Shown piece after piece: positions 7,588-15,816 of a DNA stretch of 33,453 nt. The notes under the pieces are model-generated. The model saw nothing but the letters and a program-made list of their open reading frames with translations, was not told where the DNA came from and made no database searches. This DNA is from Bacillota bacterium (lineage in GTDB: Bacteria; Bacillota; Clostridia; Acetivibrionales; DTU013): the NCBI GenBank assembly GCA_023411645.1, contig JAEYON010000104.1, positions 1-33,453 of the forward strand, written 5' to 3'. Position 1 is the first letter of the stretch, and every line of letters begins with the position of its first letter. The position numbers were made by a program, and so were the translations under genes.

Positions 7588-7732
7588 CTTTTCCCGGATT
7601 TTCATCATTTGTACACTTGATTATTTTGTCGTGAGTTACTTAAATGCTTTATCTTTAGTAAAAAATATAAAATTTCATTATCAACTATATTATGTACAAG
7701 CAAAACGTCTTTTATACATTATATTGTGCTAC
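7562..7732 (-). ncRNA. Candidate small RNA between ytxC and the P-loop gene
   Basis: The gap 7458-7809 holds no convincing gene but does hold a complete transcription unit. A promoter at 7739-7766 predicts a start near 7732, and a hairpin with a T-tract at 7562-7587 ends it, giving about 170 nt. The body is very AT-rich. Short ORFs inside lack ribosome binding sites. An 8-base inverted pair (TGTCGTGA at 7628, TCACGACA at 7745) spans the unit, with one arm inside the promoter spacer. Alternatives are that the hairpin terminates ytxC or acts as an attenuating leader for the P-loop gene. Confidence 0.4.
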
Positions 7733-7738
7733 ACGTAT

Positions 7739-7766
7739 ATTTTATCACGACATTTTATCTTGTCAA
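7739..7766 (-). promoter_or_regulatory. Sigma-A-like promoter in the ytxC downstream gap
   Basis: On the minus strand a perfect -35 TTGACA (7766-7761) is followed after 16 bases by TAAAAT (7744-7739). No gene begins close downstream. It would read the candidate small RNA ending at 7562. Confidence 0.55.
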
Positions 7767-7809
7767 TATATATATGAAATTATTTAGCTAATAATGCCAA
7801 ATTTTGATG

Positions 7810-8733
7810 TCACTTTTTAGTTTCACTCTTCGAAAGCTTCTGTGAACACAGATTACAACCCTGGCAGAGAATTATCCGGCCTGAAAAAACATTTTTTATT
7901 GTCTCCATCAGCTCTTTATTTCTAAATTGTCCAGTGCAATGAATAACGATCTTCCTTGGGGCAAATGTAATCAACGAACTGACCAGCAAATCATCATAAT
8001 TGATTTCTCCTTCTGAAATCTCATTCACATACTCCTGTATGCACTCATTGGTGATTTCCTTCTTTGATCCATCCAGCAGCATATACCTGTCGTCATAACC
8101 AACAATTACATGAACCGTATCAATCTTTGGCTCCTGAATATCGACAAAATACCTCAGCAGCCTGATGAACTCACGGTATTCCCGATCCATAAGGAAATCG
8201 TCCACGGCCTTATCCACCACATCCTCCAGATCCTTGATATACTCTTTGAGTCTGAAATTCACAAAGCCATCCAGAATAATGTTGTTGGTATTCTCGAAGT
8301 AGTCCAATAAACGCCTTACAATCACATTCCTTCTTCTGATCTGGAAAAGGTTGTTGAGAAAAGTCTTGTCTTCGTTTCTGATAATGTTAAGCGAACGGTT
8401 TAGTATTTCCCTTTTTTCTACAGCGTTAAAATAGCAGAAATTGCCATGGATAATTCTTGACAGGAGGCGTTCCTCGTATTGCCTGATAATGTAATCTGCT
8501 AATGCGTTGGATATATATGTTTTGAGCACCTTGTACGACTCCATGGATCTTTCGCGATAAAATCTGCCATCGTTCACAGTGCATATAATTGAAGTCGATC
8601 CTTCTGAATTTATCTCATTGATGGTGTAGCTGATCTTTTTGTTTTTCAATTGCCGGAGCTCATCCTTAATGTGCTGTATTACCTCGTCAGCGCTTCCGTT
8701 TACTCCGATGCAAAGAAACTGCATCGACTTCAC
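7810..8733 (-). CDS. ytxC: YtxC-like sporulation protein
   Basis: Protein of 307 residues of the YtxC family, conserved in spore formers and associated with sporulation; the molecular role is not established. It shows a charged, largely helical body (LLDYFENTNNIILDGFVNFRLKEY and DFLMDREYREFIRLLRYFV, each partly quoted), the family's most recognisable part. There is no membrane segment. The C-terminus carries CQGCNLC, a small Cys cluster. The GTG at 8733 follows GAAGG with only about 3 bases of spacing. The in-frame ATG three codons later is about 12 bases away, so the true start is uncertain by three residues. Stop and start are separated from neighbours by 350 and 144 bases, so it is probably monocistronic. 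Confidence 0.83.
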   Translation of the reverse strand: MKSMQFLCIGVNGSADEVIQHIKDELRQLKNKKISYTINEINSEGSTSIICTVNDGRFYRERSMESYKVLKTYISNALADYIIRQYEERLLSRIIHGNFCYFNAVEKREILNRSLNIIRNEDKTFLNNLFQIRRRNVIVRRLLDYFENTNNIILDGFVNFRLKEYIKDLEDVVDKAVDDFLMDREYREFIRLLRYFVDIQEPKIDTVHVIVGYDDRYMLLDGSKKEITNECIQEYVNEISEGEINYDDLLVSSLITFAPRKIVIHCTGQFRNKELMETIKNVFSGRIILCQGCNLCSQKLSKSETKK

Positions 8734-8877
8734 ATCCCTTCAAGTGCTAGTATGTGTCTTCGTAAAATGTTGTATGCAGCTCAGAATATATGCAAATAAT
8801 CCCACGGCATCAGCAAATATCCCAGCTTTTGCATCATTCTAAGCTATATCTATTTTATTATATGTTGAAACAGTGAG

Positions 8878-9645
8878 TTAGTTACTGCGCGAAGTAACCA
8901 TCAAAGGAATAATGGAGCCGATGTCTGTAACATCGTAATTAGAAAGCTCTATGATATTAATTTGCTTTTTTGATAAAAATGAAATGAATCTTTCACTGTC
9001 AACCAGTTTTTTCAGTGATCCGTTCACAGCGCAGGCCGTATCTGAAATCATAGCGCAGGCTCCGCCTATAAAGCCATAATTTAATCCGTTCAGTCGAATG
9101 GAACTCCCGCATTCAAGCATCAGGACATCAAGTCCTTTTTTTTCAGCAGCCTTAGCAATTCCGGCATCTGTGGTAACAATGGATTTCTCATCCACCGGCA
9201 AAATTGAACATTTTGCATATCCCTGCTCTGTATGGACAGGTTCGATGCCCAGCCGATCCAGATGATTAACAATTACCGGGTCGGTATACCGGAGGTTGTG
9301 AAAGTAATATTTACCGACTCTTGCCACATTGTACGCGATATCGCCGGGATAGGTTGCTGTAAGCGCTTTTTCACCCTGAATCAAAGAAAAGCCGCAATAG
9401 CGCAGTGCAGCCAGAAAGCCTGCATCCATTCCGGGCGCATGGATAATAAGATCTCCTCCGATATGATGAAGCATTATATCGGGATGACTGCTAACCGCGT
9501 CGTATAATGCTCGATGAGCTGGTAATCTCAGCTGCTTTACTCCATACCTCTCTAAACAGCGCGACGAAGCATCACTGATTCGGCTGTCGACGACGGCAAG
9601 AGAAACCGGCCTGTCAGGCAAGTTAGGATTAGCAAAAAAAAACAT
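8878..9645 (-). CDS. DUF6873 family protein (GME/amidinotransferase-like fold)
   Basis: Protein of 255 residues that I match to the DUF6873 family, predicted to share the fold of guanidino-group-modifying enzymes (deiminases, amidinotransferases). Supporting motifs are HHIGGDLIIHAPG (74-86), HTEQGYAKCSILPV and LECGSSIRLNGLNYGFIGGA. GYAKCS and the following TDAGIAKAAE resemble substrate-pocket segments of that fold. No catalytic activity is assigned. There is no signal peptide or membrane helix. AGAGG is 8 bases before the ATG. It lies between YtxC (same strand) and the divergent small-gene cluster starting at 9933. Confidence 0.7.
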   Translation of the reverse strand: MFFFANPNLPDRPVSLAVVDSRISDASSRCLERYGVKQLRLPAHRALYDAVSSHPDIMLHHIGGDLIIHAPGMDAGFLAALRYCGFSLIQGEKALTATYPGDIAYNVARVGKYYFHNLRYTDPVIVNHLDRLGIEPVHTEQGYAKCSILPVDEKSIVTTDAGIAKAAEKKGLDVLMLECGSSIRLNGLNYGFIGGACAMISDTACAVNGSLKKLVDSERFISFLSKKQINIIELSNYDVTDIGSIIPLMVTSRSN

Positions 9646-9715
9646 AAGTAAACCTCTCTAATTACTCTACTCCACTTAATTTACTTTTGTCAATATTTAG
9701 AACACAAAAACCGGT

Positions 9716-9861
9716 TGTTATACATAATATACAAGGGAGCCTTTCATTCACTCACTAAGTAGAATACAAAATCGATGAAGGAATCAATACTAACTGACGT
9801 TAGCCTCGGCTGGCGGCAGTTATTTAAATAAAAGGCCGGCAGCCTCAAGCTGCCGGTCTTT
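9716..9861 (+). ncRNA. Candidate short transcript with terminator (small RNA or 18-codon ORF)
   Basis: This gap between divergent genes (9646-9932) contains an extended -10 element TGTTATACA (9716-9724) and, 100 bases on, a strong plus-strand terminator hairpin. Between them an ATG ORF of 18 codons (9775-9831, MKESILTDVSLGWRQLFK) stops exactly at the base of the terminator. It lacks a recognisable ribosome binding site. Either a small RNA or a tiny peptide gene is possible. Confidence 0.3.
9831..9861 (+). terminator. Strong orphan terminator hairpin
   Basis: CCGGCAGC (9836-9843) pairs with GCTGCCGG (9849-9856) around CTCAA, extended by AAAGG/TCTTT pairs. A T-rich stretch follows. On the minus strand the complement also ends in CCTTTTATTT, so it could work both ways. 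No annotated gene feeds into it on either strand. Confidence 0.75.
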
Positions 9862-9932
9862 TGGTTTTACATTTTTTAACATACATGATTTTTTGATTTC
9901 TTGAAAGAATAAATAATCAAGGAGGGACGATT

Positions 9933-10100
9933 ATGACAACTATCAACTGCTCCTCAGACTGCAAACATCAGATAGACGGTAAATGTATGCTGGAAGATGC
10001 AATCTTCAATTCTTTATCTATTGAAACAGATTGTGTCTATTTTGAAGAAAATCTCGGCAAAGGAAGTACTGGTGTAATTTGTAAAGCTATAGATGAATGA
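9933..10100 (+). CDS. Small Cys-rich protein
   Basis: A 55-residue ORF preceded by GGAGGG 6 bases before the ATG. Cysteines at 6, 10, 18, 34 and 50 follow the pattern INCSSDCKHQIDGKC...DCVYFEE. Similar small clostridial proteins, often misleadingly labelled hydroxymyristoyl-ACP dehydratase, share a CxxxCxxxxDGKC core and a CxYF motif, recalling DUF1540-type metal-binding peptides. The Cys spacing suggests Zn or Fe-S binding. The function is unknown. It heads a run of small plus-strand genes (DUF378, SASP), a context that hints at sporulation. Confidence 0.72.
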   Translation: MTTINCSSDCKHQIDGKCMLEDAIFNSLSIETDCVYFEENLGKGSTGVICKAIDE

Positions 10101-10164
10101 TTTTCTATGAATATCGGCAATAATAAATTCACTAACAAAAATATGATTAAAGGAGATGTTTCGA

Positions 10165-10398
10165 ATGAATAGAACCCCATTGGACAGACTTGCACTGGTG
10201 CTTGTCATCATCGGAGCTTTAAATTGGCTTTTGGTCGGTATAGTAAATTTCGACCTTGTGACTATGATATTCGGCGGAAATTTATTCCGCGGAACCCAGT
10301 CTATATTCAGCAGGATCATTTTTTCGCTTGTTGGCATCGCAGGTTTGTATTCCATCACGTTATTATTCAGAGAGAACCCTGCAAATGCAAGAGAGTAG
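10165..10398 (+). CDS. DUF378 (YuzA-like) membrane protein
   Basis: A 77-residue membrane protein of the DUF378 family. It has two hydrophobic segments: LALVLVIIGALNWLLVGIV (about 9-27) and IIFSLVGIAGLYSITLLF (about 51-68). The GALNWLLVGIVNFDLV motif is the family signature. The role is unknown. An ATG nine bases earlier (10156) abuts the AAAGGAG site and cannot be used well. The ATG at 10165 is 9 bases from it and is chosen. It lies 64 bases after the Cys-rich gene and about 100 bases before the SASP gene. Confidence 0.87.
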   Translation: MNRTPLDRLALVLVIIGALNWLLVGIVNFDLVTMIFGGNLFRGTQSIFSRIIFSLVGIAGLYSITLLFRENPANARE

Positions 10399-10501
10399 CT
10401 GCTGTAGCATTATTTACCGTAATAAATCGGCCCTGTTTTACAAATCATAAGAGTACACTGCTAGATACGGCAGTGAATACGGTAACGAGGAGGGAACTAT
10501 A

Positions 10502-10693
10502 ATGGCAAATAACAGAAGTAAGACATCTTTTGAAAACATGAAGTACGAAATTGCCAACCAGGTAGGTGTAAACCTTAAGCAGGGTTACAATGGCGACCTC
10601 GCTTCGAGAGATGCCGGCAAAATAGGCGGCAACATTGTAAAGAAGGTATTTGAAGCTTATACCGGCAACACTTATCAGATTGAAAAGAAGTAA
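10502..10693 (+). CDS. Alpha/beta-type small acid-soluble spore protein
   Basis: A 63-residue SASP that coats and protects spore DNA and is degraded by the GPR protease at germination. The signature KYEIANQVGVNL includes the GPR cleavage region (usual EIA motif). The C-terminal part GDLASRDAGKIGGNIVKKV is the DNA-binding segment. GAGGAGGG lies 7 bases before the ATG. Expression in the forespore under sigma-G is expected from the family; I could not find a convincing sigma-G promoter in the 100 bases upstream. It ends at a strong terminator. Confidence 0.96.
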   Translation: MANNRSKTSFENMKYEIANQVGVNLKQGYNGDLASRDAGKIGGNIVKKVFEAYTGNTYQIEKK

Positions 10694-10734
10694 ACTGCTC
10701 GGATGACTTTAGATCAACCAAGCTGTTCAGAAAA

Positions 10735-10768
10735 CACAAGGGCTGTCGATTCATCGACAGCCCTTGTG
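10735..10768 (+). terminator. Intrinsic terminator of the SASP gene
   Basis: A perfect 15-bp stem (CACAAGGGCTGTCGA and its complement) closes a TTCA loop and is followed by CTTTAGG and, a little later, TTTTT. The T-tract is weak, but the stem is very stable. Confidence 0.82.
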
Positions 10769-10845
10769 CTTTAGGATGTTTTTGTATGCGCAGCATCCTG
10801 CATAAATTCATCCCCTGTGAAATACCTTAAAATGGGGGCGATTTT

Positions 10846-11124
10846 GTGCACATTCTTTTATTCTTTACCGGTCTTGCGATATTCTTGATGTTCATACTGT
10901 TTATACCGGACCTGTTTCCATTATGTTCCTGTTGTCACAAAAAGAAGTTCAGACCCTTTTTCAGGATACACAAAGCGGTAAGTATTCATCCGGGGTACAG
11001 CGGCAGCCGGTCTGTGTGCCGTAAATGCTCCAGGAAGTTTGAGATTGAAGACCTTCGGGATCTGGACCGGCTCATCAGTATCCGGAGAAAGGTAAAACTT
11101 GATCATCTTTCCAAAAATCTTTAG
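10846..11124 (+). CDS. Small membrane protein with zinc-ribbon-like cysteines
   Basis: A 92-residue ORF starting at GTG, with GGGGG 7 bases upstream. Residues 1-24 form a hydrophobic helix (ILLFFTGLAIFLMFILFI). CSCCHKKK follows, and about 30 residues later VCRKCSRKFEIEDL, so two CxxC pairs could hold one zinc. A basic C-terminal tail follows. I do not recognise a named family. It lies downstream of the SASP terminator, so it needs its own promoter. The topology suggests a membrane-anchored cytoplasmic zinc finger. Confidence 0.6.
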   Translation: MHILLFFTGLAIFLMFILFIPDLFPLCSCCHKKKFRPFFRIHKAVSIHPGYSGSRSVCRKCSRKFEIEDLRDLDRLISIRRKVKLDHLSKNL

Positions 11125-11241
11125 CTCTCAACAGTACAAACCTTATAAATCTGTGGGAGAAGATGACTGATTACAACAACGCTGTCCTTATAGAACAAAA
11201 TATTGGTTTTGTATTCAATTCACCCCCTGTGCAGGATAAGG

Positions 11242-11385
11242 TCAAAGCCCGTTGTGTTTATCAAGTTTTATCTTCCTCCAGACTCTTAAAACAGGATGTC
11301 GATTGATCCGCGCCCGCTTGAGAGCGAGAGTGGATATTACAGCCTGCCTGTTATGAAGCCCGATGCAGGGATTGCAGCCGCACAT
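11242..11385 (-). CDS. Possible 47-residue Cys-containing peptide
   Basis: In the otherwise gene-free stretch 11125-11505 a minus-strand ORF begins MCGCNPCIG and continues with a basic tail. A ribosome binding site resembling AAAGGAGG with one mismatch (AAAGTAGG) ends 6 bases before the ATG. It starts just downstream of the yebC terminator. Apart from the Cys cluster there is no family match I can name, so it may be chance. The rest of the stretch shows nothing I can support. Confidence 0.25.
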   Translation of the reverse strand: MCGCNPCIGLHNRQAVISTLALKRARINRHPVLRVWRKIKLDKHNGL

Positions 11386-11427
11386 GCCCATCCTACTTTG
11401 ATTATTTGGCGTGTTTTTATAATAAAA

Positions 11428-11470
11428 CACCCTCCTGTACGTATTTGATAAATATACATACAAGAAGGTG
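11428..11470 (-). terminator. Terminator of yebC
   Basis: A long stem of about 17 pairs joins 11453-11470 with 11428-11445. Three mismatches seen on the plus strand become G-U pairs on the minus strand, showing that the hairpin is built for the minus transcript. TTTTATTAT follows. Confidence 0.78.
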
Positions 11471-11505
11471 AATAGTTACCTGCTTCCTGCCTGCTCCCCG
11501 TCCAC

Positions 11506-12237
11506 CTACTCCTCCTGCTCCCAGTTGTGGTAGACACTCTGGACGTCGTCCATGTCCTCAAGGTTTTCGATCAGACGGTCCATCTGCTCGATCTGCTTTG
11601 CATCAGTTAGCTTTGTCATTGTCACGGGGATCATGGATATTTCCGCTTCCACAAACTCGTAACCCTTGTTCTCCAGCGCTTCTCTGACTTTAGAAAAATC
11701 ATTGGGCTCAGTGAGGATTTCATAATATTCATCTTCCGTCGAAAAATCCTCAGCTCCGGCTTCCAGGGCCTCCATCATCAGATCGTCCTCAGTAACCTTT
11801 TCGCTCTTTTCTACAAGTATAACGCCTTTCCGATTGAACATAAATGAAACACTGCCGGTCTGCCCAAGGTTACCGCCGAATTTATCAAAATAGTGCCGGA
11901 CATCCCCTGCCGTTCTGTTACGGTTGTCCGTAGCAGCGTCTACAATGACCGCGACACCGCCCGGCCCATAGCCTTCGTAGGTTATTTCTTCGTAATTGTC
12001 GCCTTCGCCCTCGCCTGCAGCCTTTTTTATGCTTCTCATAATATTGTCATTTGGCATATTCGCCGCTTTTGCCTTTGCTATAACGTCCTTGAGTCTGGAA
12101 TTGGCATCCGGGTTGGCGCCGCCTTGCTTAACGGCAATGGCTATTTCTCTTCCAAGCTTTGTGAATGCTTTTCCGCGCTGCGCGTCGGATTTTCCTTTTT
12201 TGATTCTGATATTTGCCCATTTTGAATGGCCTGACAT
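11506..12237 (-). CDS. yebC: YebC/PmpR family protein
   Basis: YebC-family protein of 243 residues. Members were long annotated as transcriptional regulators and are more recently linked to ribosome function at difficult (for example proline-rich) stretches; which role applies here is inference. The N-terminal signature is SGHSKWANIRIKKGK with DAQRGKAFTKLGREI. GPGGVAVIVDAATDNRNRTA and the acidic C-terminus match the three-domain family. A longer reading from 12312 has no support. The ATG at 12237 has GGAGGT 6 bases upstream and begins with the conserved Met-Ser-Gly-His. It is divergent from the histidine kinase gene and terminated at 11428. Confidence 0.95.
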   Translation of the reverse strand: MSGHSKWANIRIKKGKSDAQRGKAFTKLGREIAIAVKQGGANPDANSRLKDVIAKAKAANMPNDNIMRSIKKAAGEGEGDNYEEITYEGYGPGGVAVIVDAATDNRNRTAGDVRHYFDKFGGNLGQTGSVSFMFNRKGVILVEKSEKVTEDDLMMEALEAGAEDFSTEDEYYEILTEPNDFSKVREALENKGYEFVEAEISMIPVTMTKLTDAKQIEQMDRLIENLEDMDDVQSVYHNWEQEE

Positions 12238-12383
12238 AAATTTACCTCCAATATATAAAAGCTTTATTTCCGTAAAACGGAAAATATATTTACACCCGGT
12301 ACGTGCATCCATATAATGGAATTGGTGTGTTTGATCATATATATCATAGCATACACAAAAAAAAAGATAAAGGGTGAGCTGTC

Positions 12384-13349
12384 ATGCTCAAGGAGTATTT
12401 ACTAATCGTATCCGGAATATTGATCCTATTGTTGCTGGCTGGTTGTACAGTTCTTTTTTACCTTCGCAGACAATCCATGATGAACGAAAAAATATTGTCT
12501 GAGCAGATTGATGCTCTCCAAAAATGTATAGAAAAGAACAACGATTTTTTTACAAATATAGCCCACGAACTCAAAACTCCGCTGAGTGTGGTCATCGGCG
12601 CTGTGCAGCTACTGGAGCTGAACACATGTCTCAGAGGCGTCAAGGAGAAGGGGCAGGAACCTGATAAGTCCGAAAGCAGATTGGAAAGGAGTATAAGTAT
12701 AATCAAGTGCAATTGCTTCAGAATGCTCCGCCTCACGCACAATCTGCTGGACGTGACAAGGGCACAGGCCGGTTATCAAACACTCAACCCGGTTAATTGT
12801 GATCTGGATCTGCTGCTGGAGGAAATCGTTCTGTCCGTGAAGCCGTACGCAGAAGAAAGGCAGTTGGAGCTGAACTACAATCCTTCCCCCAGAAAAATCA
12901 TCCTCGCTGTTGATATGGAAAAAATAGAACGTATCATATTAAATCTGTTATCAAATGCCATCAAGTTTACAAAACCGGGAGGTTCCATCTGTATCACCTC
13001 ATATCCATCAAGAGGCAGAGCTTTCATCTGCGTTCAGGACTCAGGCGTCGGTATCCCTTCGGACAAGCAAAAAGAGATATTCGAACGATTCAGGCAGTCA
13101 GGCCATGCACCCAACATCGAACTGAAGGGAAGCGGAATCGGCCTCTCACTGGTCAAAGCCTTTGTGGATCTTCATAAAGGAAATATTACTGTCAAAAGTG
13201 AATTGGGCAAAGGTGCCGAATTCATCATAGACCTGCCCATAAGGCTCGTTAGCACAGAATCAGAGATACCTGCAGCAGCCGAATTGAATAGTGGCATCAC
13301 AGAAGCCGCAAAGCTTGAGTTTTCATCCTTCAGTACCCTGACGACATAA
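12384..13349 (+). CDS. Orphan membrane sensor histidine kinase
   Basis: Protein of 321 residues. One N-terminal membrane helix (about 4-27) leads straight into a HisKA dimerisation domain with the phospho-acceptor His61 in FFTNIAHELKTPLS. The ATPase domain follows, with an N box (NLLSNAIKFTKPGG), G1 (DSGVGIP), an F region (IFERFRQSG) and G2 (GSGIGLSLVKAF). There is essentially no extracellular or PAS sensor domain, so the input is unclear; it may sense the membrane or a partner. No response regulator gene is adjacent. A LAGC at residues 18-21 mimics a lipobox but lies inside the helix. It is convergent with the AraC gene. Confidence 0.9.
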   Translation: MLKEYLLIVSGILILLLLAGCTVLFYLRRQSMMNEKILSEQIDALQKCIEKNNDFFTNIAHELKTPLSVVIGAVQLLELNTCLRGVKEKGQEPDKSESRLERSISIIKCNCFRMLRLTHNLLDVTRAQAGYQTLNPVNCDLDLLLEEIVLSVKPYAEERQLELNYNPSPRKIILAVDMEKIERIILNLLSNAIKFTKPGGSICITSYPSRGRAFICVQDSGVGIPSDKQKEIFERFRQSGHAPNIELKGSGIGLSLVKAFVDLHKGNITVKSELGKGAEFIIDLPIRLVSTESEIPAAAELNSGITEAAKLEFSSFSTLTT

Positions 13350-13403
13350 TCCGGCCTTAATGGACCGGCAGTTATATTCTTCATCAATGTTATTGTTTTT
13401 CAG

Positions 13404-15638
13404 TTATTCGCGAAACTGGCTGCGATAATTTGACGGTGTTGTACTTGCACGACTCTTAAACTGGCGAATAAAAGTCGACAAGTTCCAATACCCGCACATT
13501 TGAGAAATCTCACTCAAATTAATGTCTGTTGTCCTTAAAAGTTCTTTAGCACGCTCAAATCGCAATGTAGAAATATATTCCGACACAGTCTGTCCAGTAT
13601 GCTTTTTAAAATAATGGCTCATATTGGAGGCAGACATTCCAAAGCTGGCAGCAAGGCTTTTCGCCGAGAATGAACCCTCATTATAGTGAGATATTATATA
13701 TTGCATAACTTGATCGAACCCGCTTAGAATAATTTCTCTTTTCTGGGAATCTGAGTTTTCCTCCGTAACAGATATGGATTGAATCAATTCATCAGTAAGT
13801 ATAATTGCAATTTTTTCTATATCTTCTTTTGAGTTAAAACTCGCCATATTAACGATTTCGGGATATTTGATGCCTAAGGCCGAAAATGAATAATTCATTT
13901 CCCGCATGGCCCTTAACGCTGTATTAATAATATCGAAGGAATAGCAGGTTGCAAAAAAAATATTCCTTGGCTGTGAAACATATTCTGTCAAGCTTGTAAT
14001 TGTCTCTTTAATCTTTTGTTTATCGCCACACTTGATTGCATTATAAAACACTTCAAGTAAATAATCCGGATATTTAAATCTAAGAGTTGATTCAGAAATA
14101 ATACTTTCGTAATAATTAATACTGCTTACGCCCTTAACGAGCTGATACTTGCTTGCAGTATCGGCCTGGATAAAAGACTCTGGAATTTCCATGACTGAGC
14201 AGACTTTTCCTATTCCAAAAGAAATTTTTATGTTATATGTGTATTCCAAAAGGTTTTTTAGGTATACATATTTCTCATCAAGATCCTCTAACTCTTCCCT
14301 GCTTCCTGAGAACACTACGCAAATTGAACCGCTGTCAGGAAGATTAACTGCAATACAATCTATATAGGCAATAAGGGTTTCTTTGATAAAGCTGGCAACC
14401 TCACCATGAAATCCTGGATCTATATAGTATTCACCATAATGTGAAATACCGCAAACAAGAGTCCTGAAAAATGGACCGGGCAGCTCAAGGTTTTCTAATA
14501 CATCATCGGTTTGTATCTCCTCAAGATTGCAATACCCGCCATTTATAAGCTTAAAAGCCATTTTACTTTTTTTCTGAATATGCTGCATCTCTGTCATGTT
14601 GTTAAGAGCCTTTTCGGCCGACCCAAACTCGTCAAGTATTTCACGGGACTCTCCAAAAATCGATTGCGCAAGCTTACTTATCTTCCGAATAGGAGTATAA
14701 TTTAACTTCATAAAATAAGAAATAAAAACGCTGCCAATAAGAACAATAAGGGCAATAAATACATAGGAGCGGTTCTTGTATGTTTCTATTGGTGCAACAA
14801 TGCTCTGATAGGGAATCAAAGTAACATATTTCAACGAGCTTACCTCTGAGTTCGTATAATATGAAAAGATCTCCTGTCCATTAATTTCAATATTATCATG
14901 ATTGCTTCCAGTTCTATTAACATGTTCGTTCCAAACAGTCCATACCTTGTCGGAAAAGCTATAGTCGGAAGAATATAATATGTTGTTCTTATCGTCAGCA
15001 ATTACTATACAAACACCAGATTTCTGGGCAAACTGGCCGAACAACTGGCTGATTGTCTCAGTATTGATTTGATAGCAAATCGAGGAGCGCGGAGCTAACT
15101 GGCCTCTTTTGTCAGTGGTGACATAGGTTAGAACTTTCTTCCCGTCCTCATCGCTTTCCTGCTCAGGAAGCCAATACATATACATGTTTTGGAGCAGCAT
15201 AACAGGGATATCATCTTCCAGATAGTAATTACCTCCAATAAAAGTGCGAAAAGTTTTATAATTGTATACTGTTGTCGGCATATAAACAAGTTTGATTTCG
15301 TCATTTACATAAAATATGTTGTCAACAAAGCTATTTGTGTAAGTTACGGTAGCTAGTTTGCCTGTAACATCATACATGTTCCCAAACTCCTTCTTTATGT
15401 ATGAGGTTGTAAATGTCGTGGAATTGAACATCAGATGTGAACTTGCGGTCATTTCGCTTATAAAAATATCAAATGTGTTTTGCATACGATTTAAAAGATT
15501 TATTTGCCCTGTGATTAGTTCGTTGTTAAAAAAAGTTGAAAATGAATTAAACAATACAGTGCCAAGAATAAATACCGGCATCAGAATAATAACAATATAT
15601 GAAATAAGAATGCTGCGGAATGCTTTTTTCCTTTTCAT
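13404..15638 (-). CDS. Membrane-anchored AraC-family regulator
   Basis: A 744-residue one-component regulator. Membrane helices at about 10-30 and 291-310 enclose an extracellular Cache-like sensor region of about 260 residues. A cytoplasmic middle region follows, including a divergent segment with SFGIGKVCSVMEIPESFIQA, typical of the YesN/AraC type. The last 100 residues carry two helix-turn-helix units (SAKSLAASFGMSASNMSHYFKK, partly quoted, and NLSEISQMCGYWNLSTFIRQFK) and end YRSQF. AAAGGAG lies before the ATG. It directly follows the ABC operon on the same strand, after a 178-base gap. Such proteins usually control the neighbouring sugar transporter. The ligand is unknown. Confidence 0.9.
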   Translation of the reverse strand: MKRKKAFRSILISYIVIILMPVFILGTVLFNSFSTFFNNELITGQINLLNRMQNTFDIFISEMTASSHLMFNSTTFTTSYIKKEFGNMYDVTGKLATVTYTNSFVDNIFYVNDEIKLVYMPTTVYNYKTFRTFIGGNYYLEDDIPVMLLQNMYMYWLPEQESDEDGKKVLTYVTTDKRGQLAPRSSICYQINTETISQLFGQFAQKSGVCIVIADDKNNILYSSDYSFSDKVWTVWNEHVNRTGSNHDNIEINGQEIFSYYTNSEVSSLKYVTLIPYQSIVAPIETYKNRSYVFIALIVLIGSVFISYFMKLNYTPIRKISKLAQSIFGESREILDEFGSAEKALNNMTEMQHIQKKSKMAFKLINGGYCNLEEIQTDDVLENLELPGPFFRTLVCGISHYGEYYIDPGFHGEVASFIKETLIAYIDCIAVNLPDSGSICVVFSGSREELEDLDEKYVYLKNLLEYTYNIKISFGIGKVCSVMEIPESFIQADTASKYQLVKGVSSINYYESIISESTLRFKYPDYLLEVFYNAIKCGDKQKIKETITSLTEYVSQPRNIFFATCYSFDIINTALRAMREMNYSFSALGIKYPEIVNMASFNSKEDIEKIAIILTDELIQSISVTEENSDSQKREIILSGFDQVMQYIISHYNEGSFSAKSLAASFGMSASNMSHYFKKHTGQTVSEYISTLRFERAKELLRTTDINLSEISQMCGYWNLSTFIRQFKSRASTTPSNYRSQFRE

Positions 15639-15816
15639 GTCCTCTCCTTTGCCGGGTCACTAACGAATGAGAACGTAAAGTTGTATCTGCAATAGCTTCT
15701 ATGATTTATAAGTAAGCCTTCATATAGGGTCAGGCTATGCCTAATAATATAAATAAACGACTTACTCAAGTCAAGTATGCACTGTGTATGTGTGCTATGC
15801 GACATTTCTTAAAAGT

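Noticed and set aside
11298..11450. Plus-strand 50-codon ORF in the yebC downstream gap
   Set aside because: No ribosome binding site, and it runs through the minus-strand terminator hairpin.
12238..12312. 25-residue extension of YebC
   Set aside because: The strong GGAGGT site and the conserved N-terminus Met-Ser-Gly-His place the start at 12237.
12438..12449. Lipobox-like LAGC in the histidine kinase
   Set aside because: It lies in the middle of a continuous membrane helix and is followed by hydrophobic residues, unlike a cleaved lipoprotein signal.
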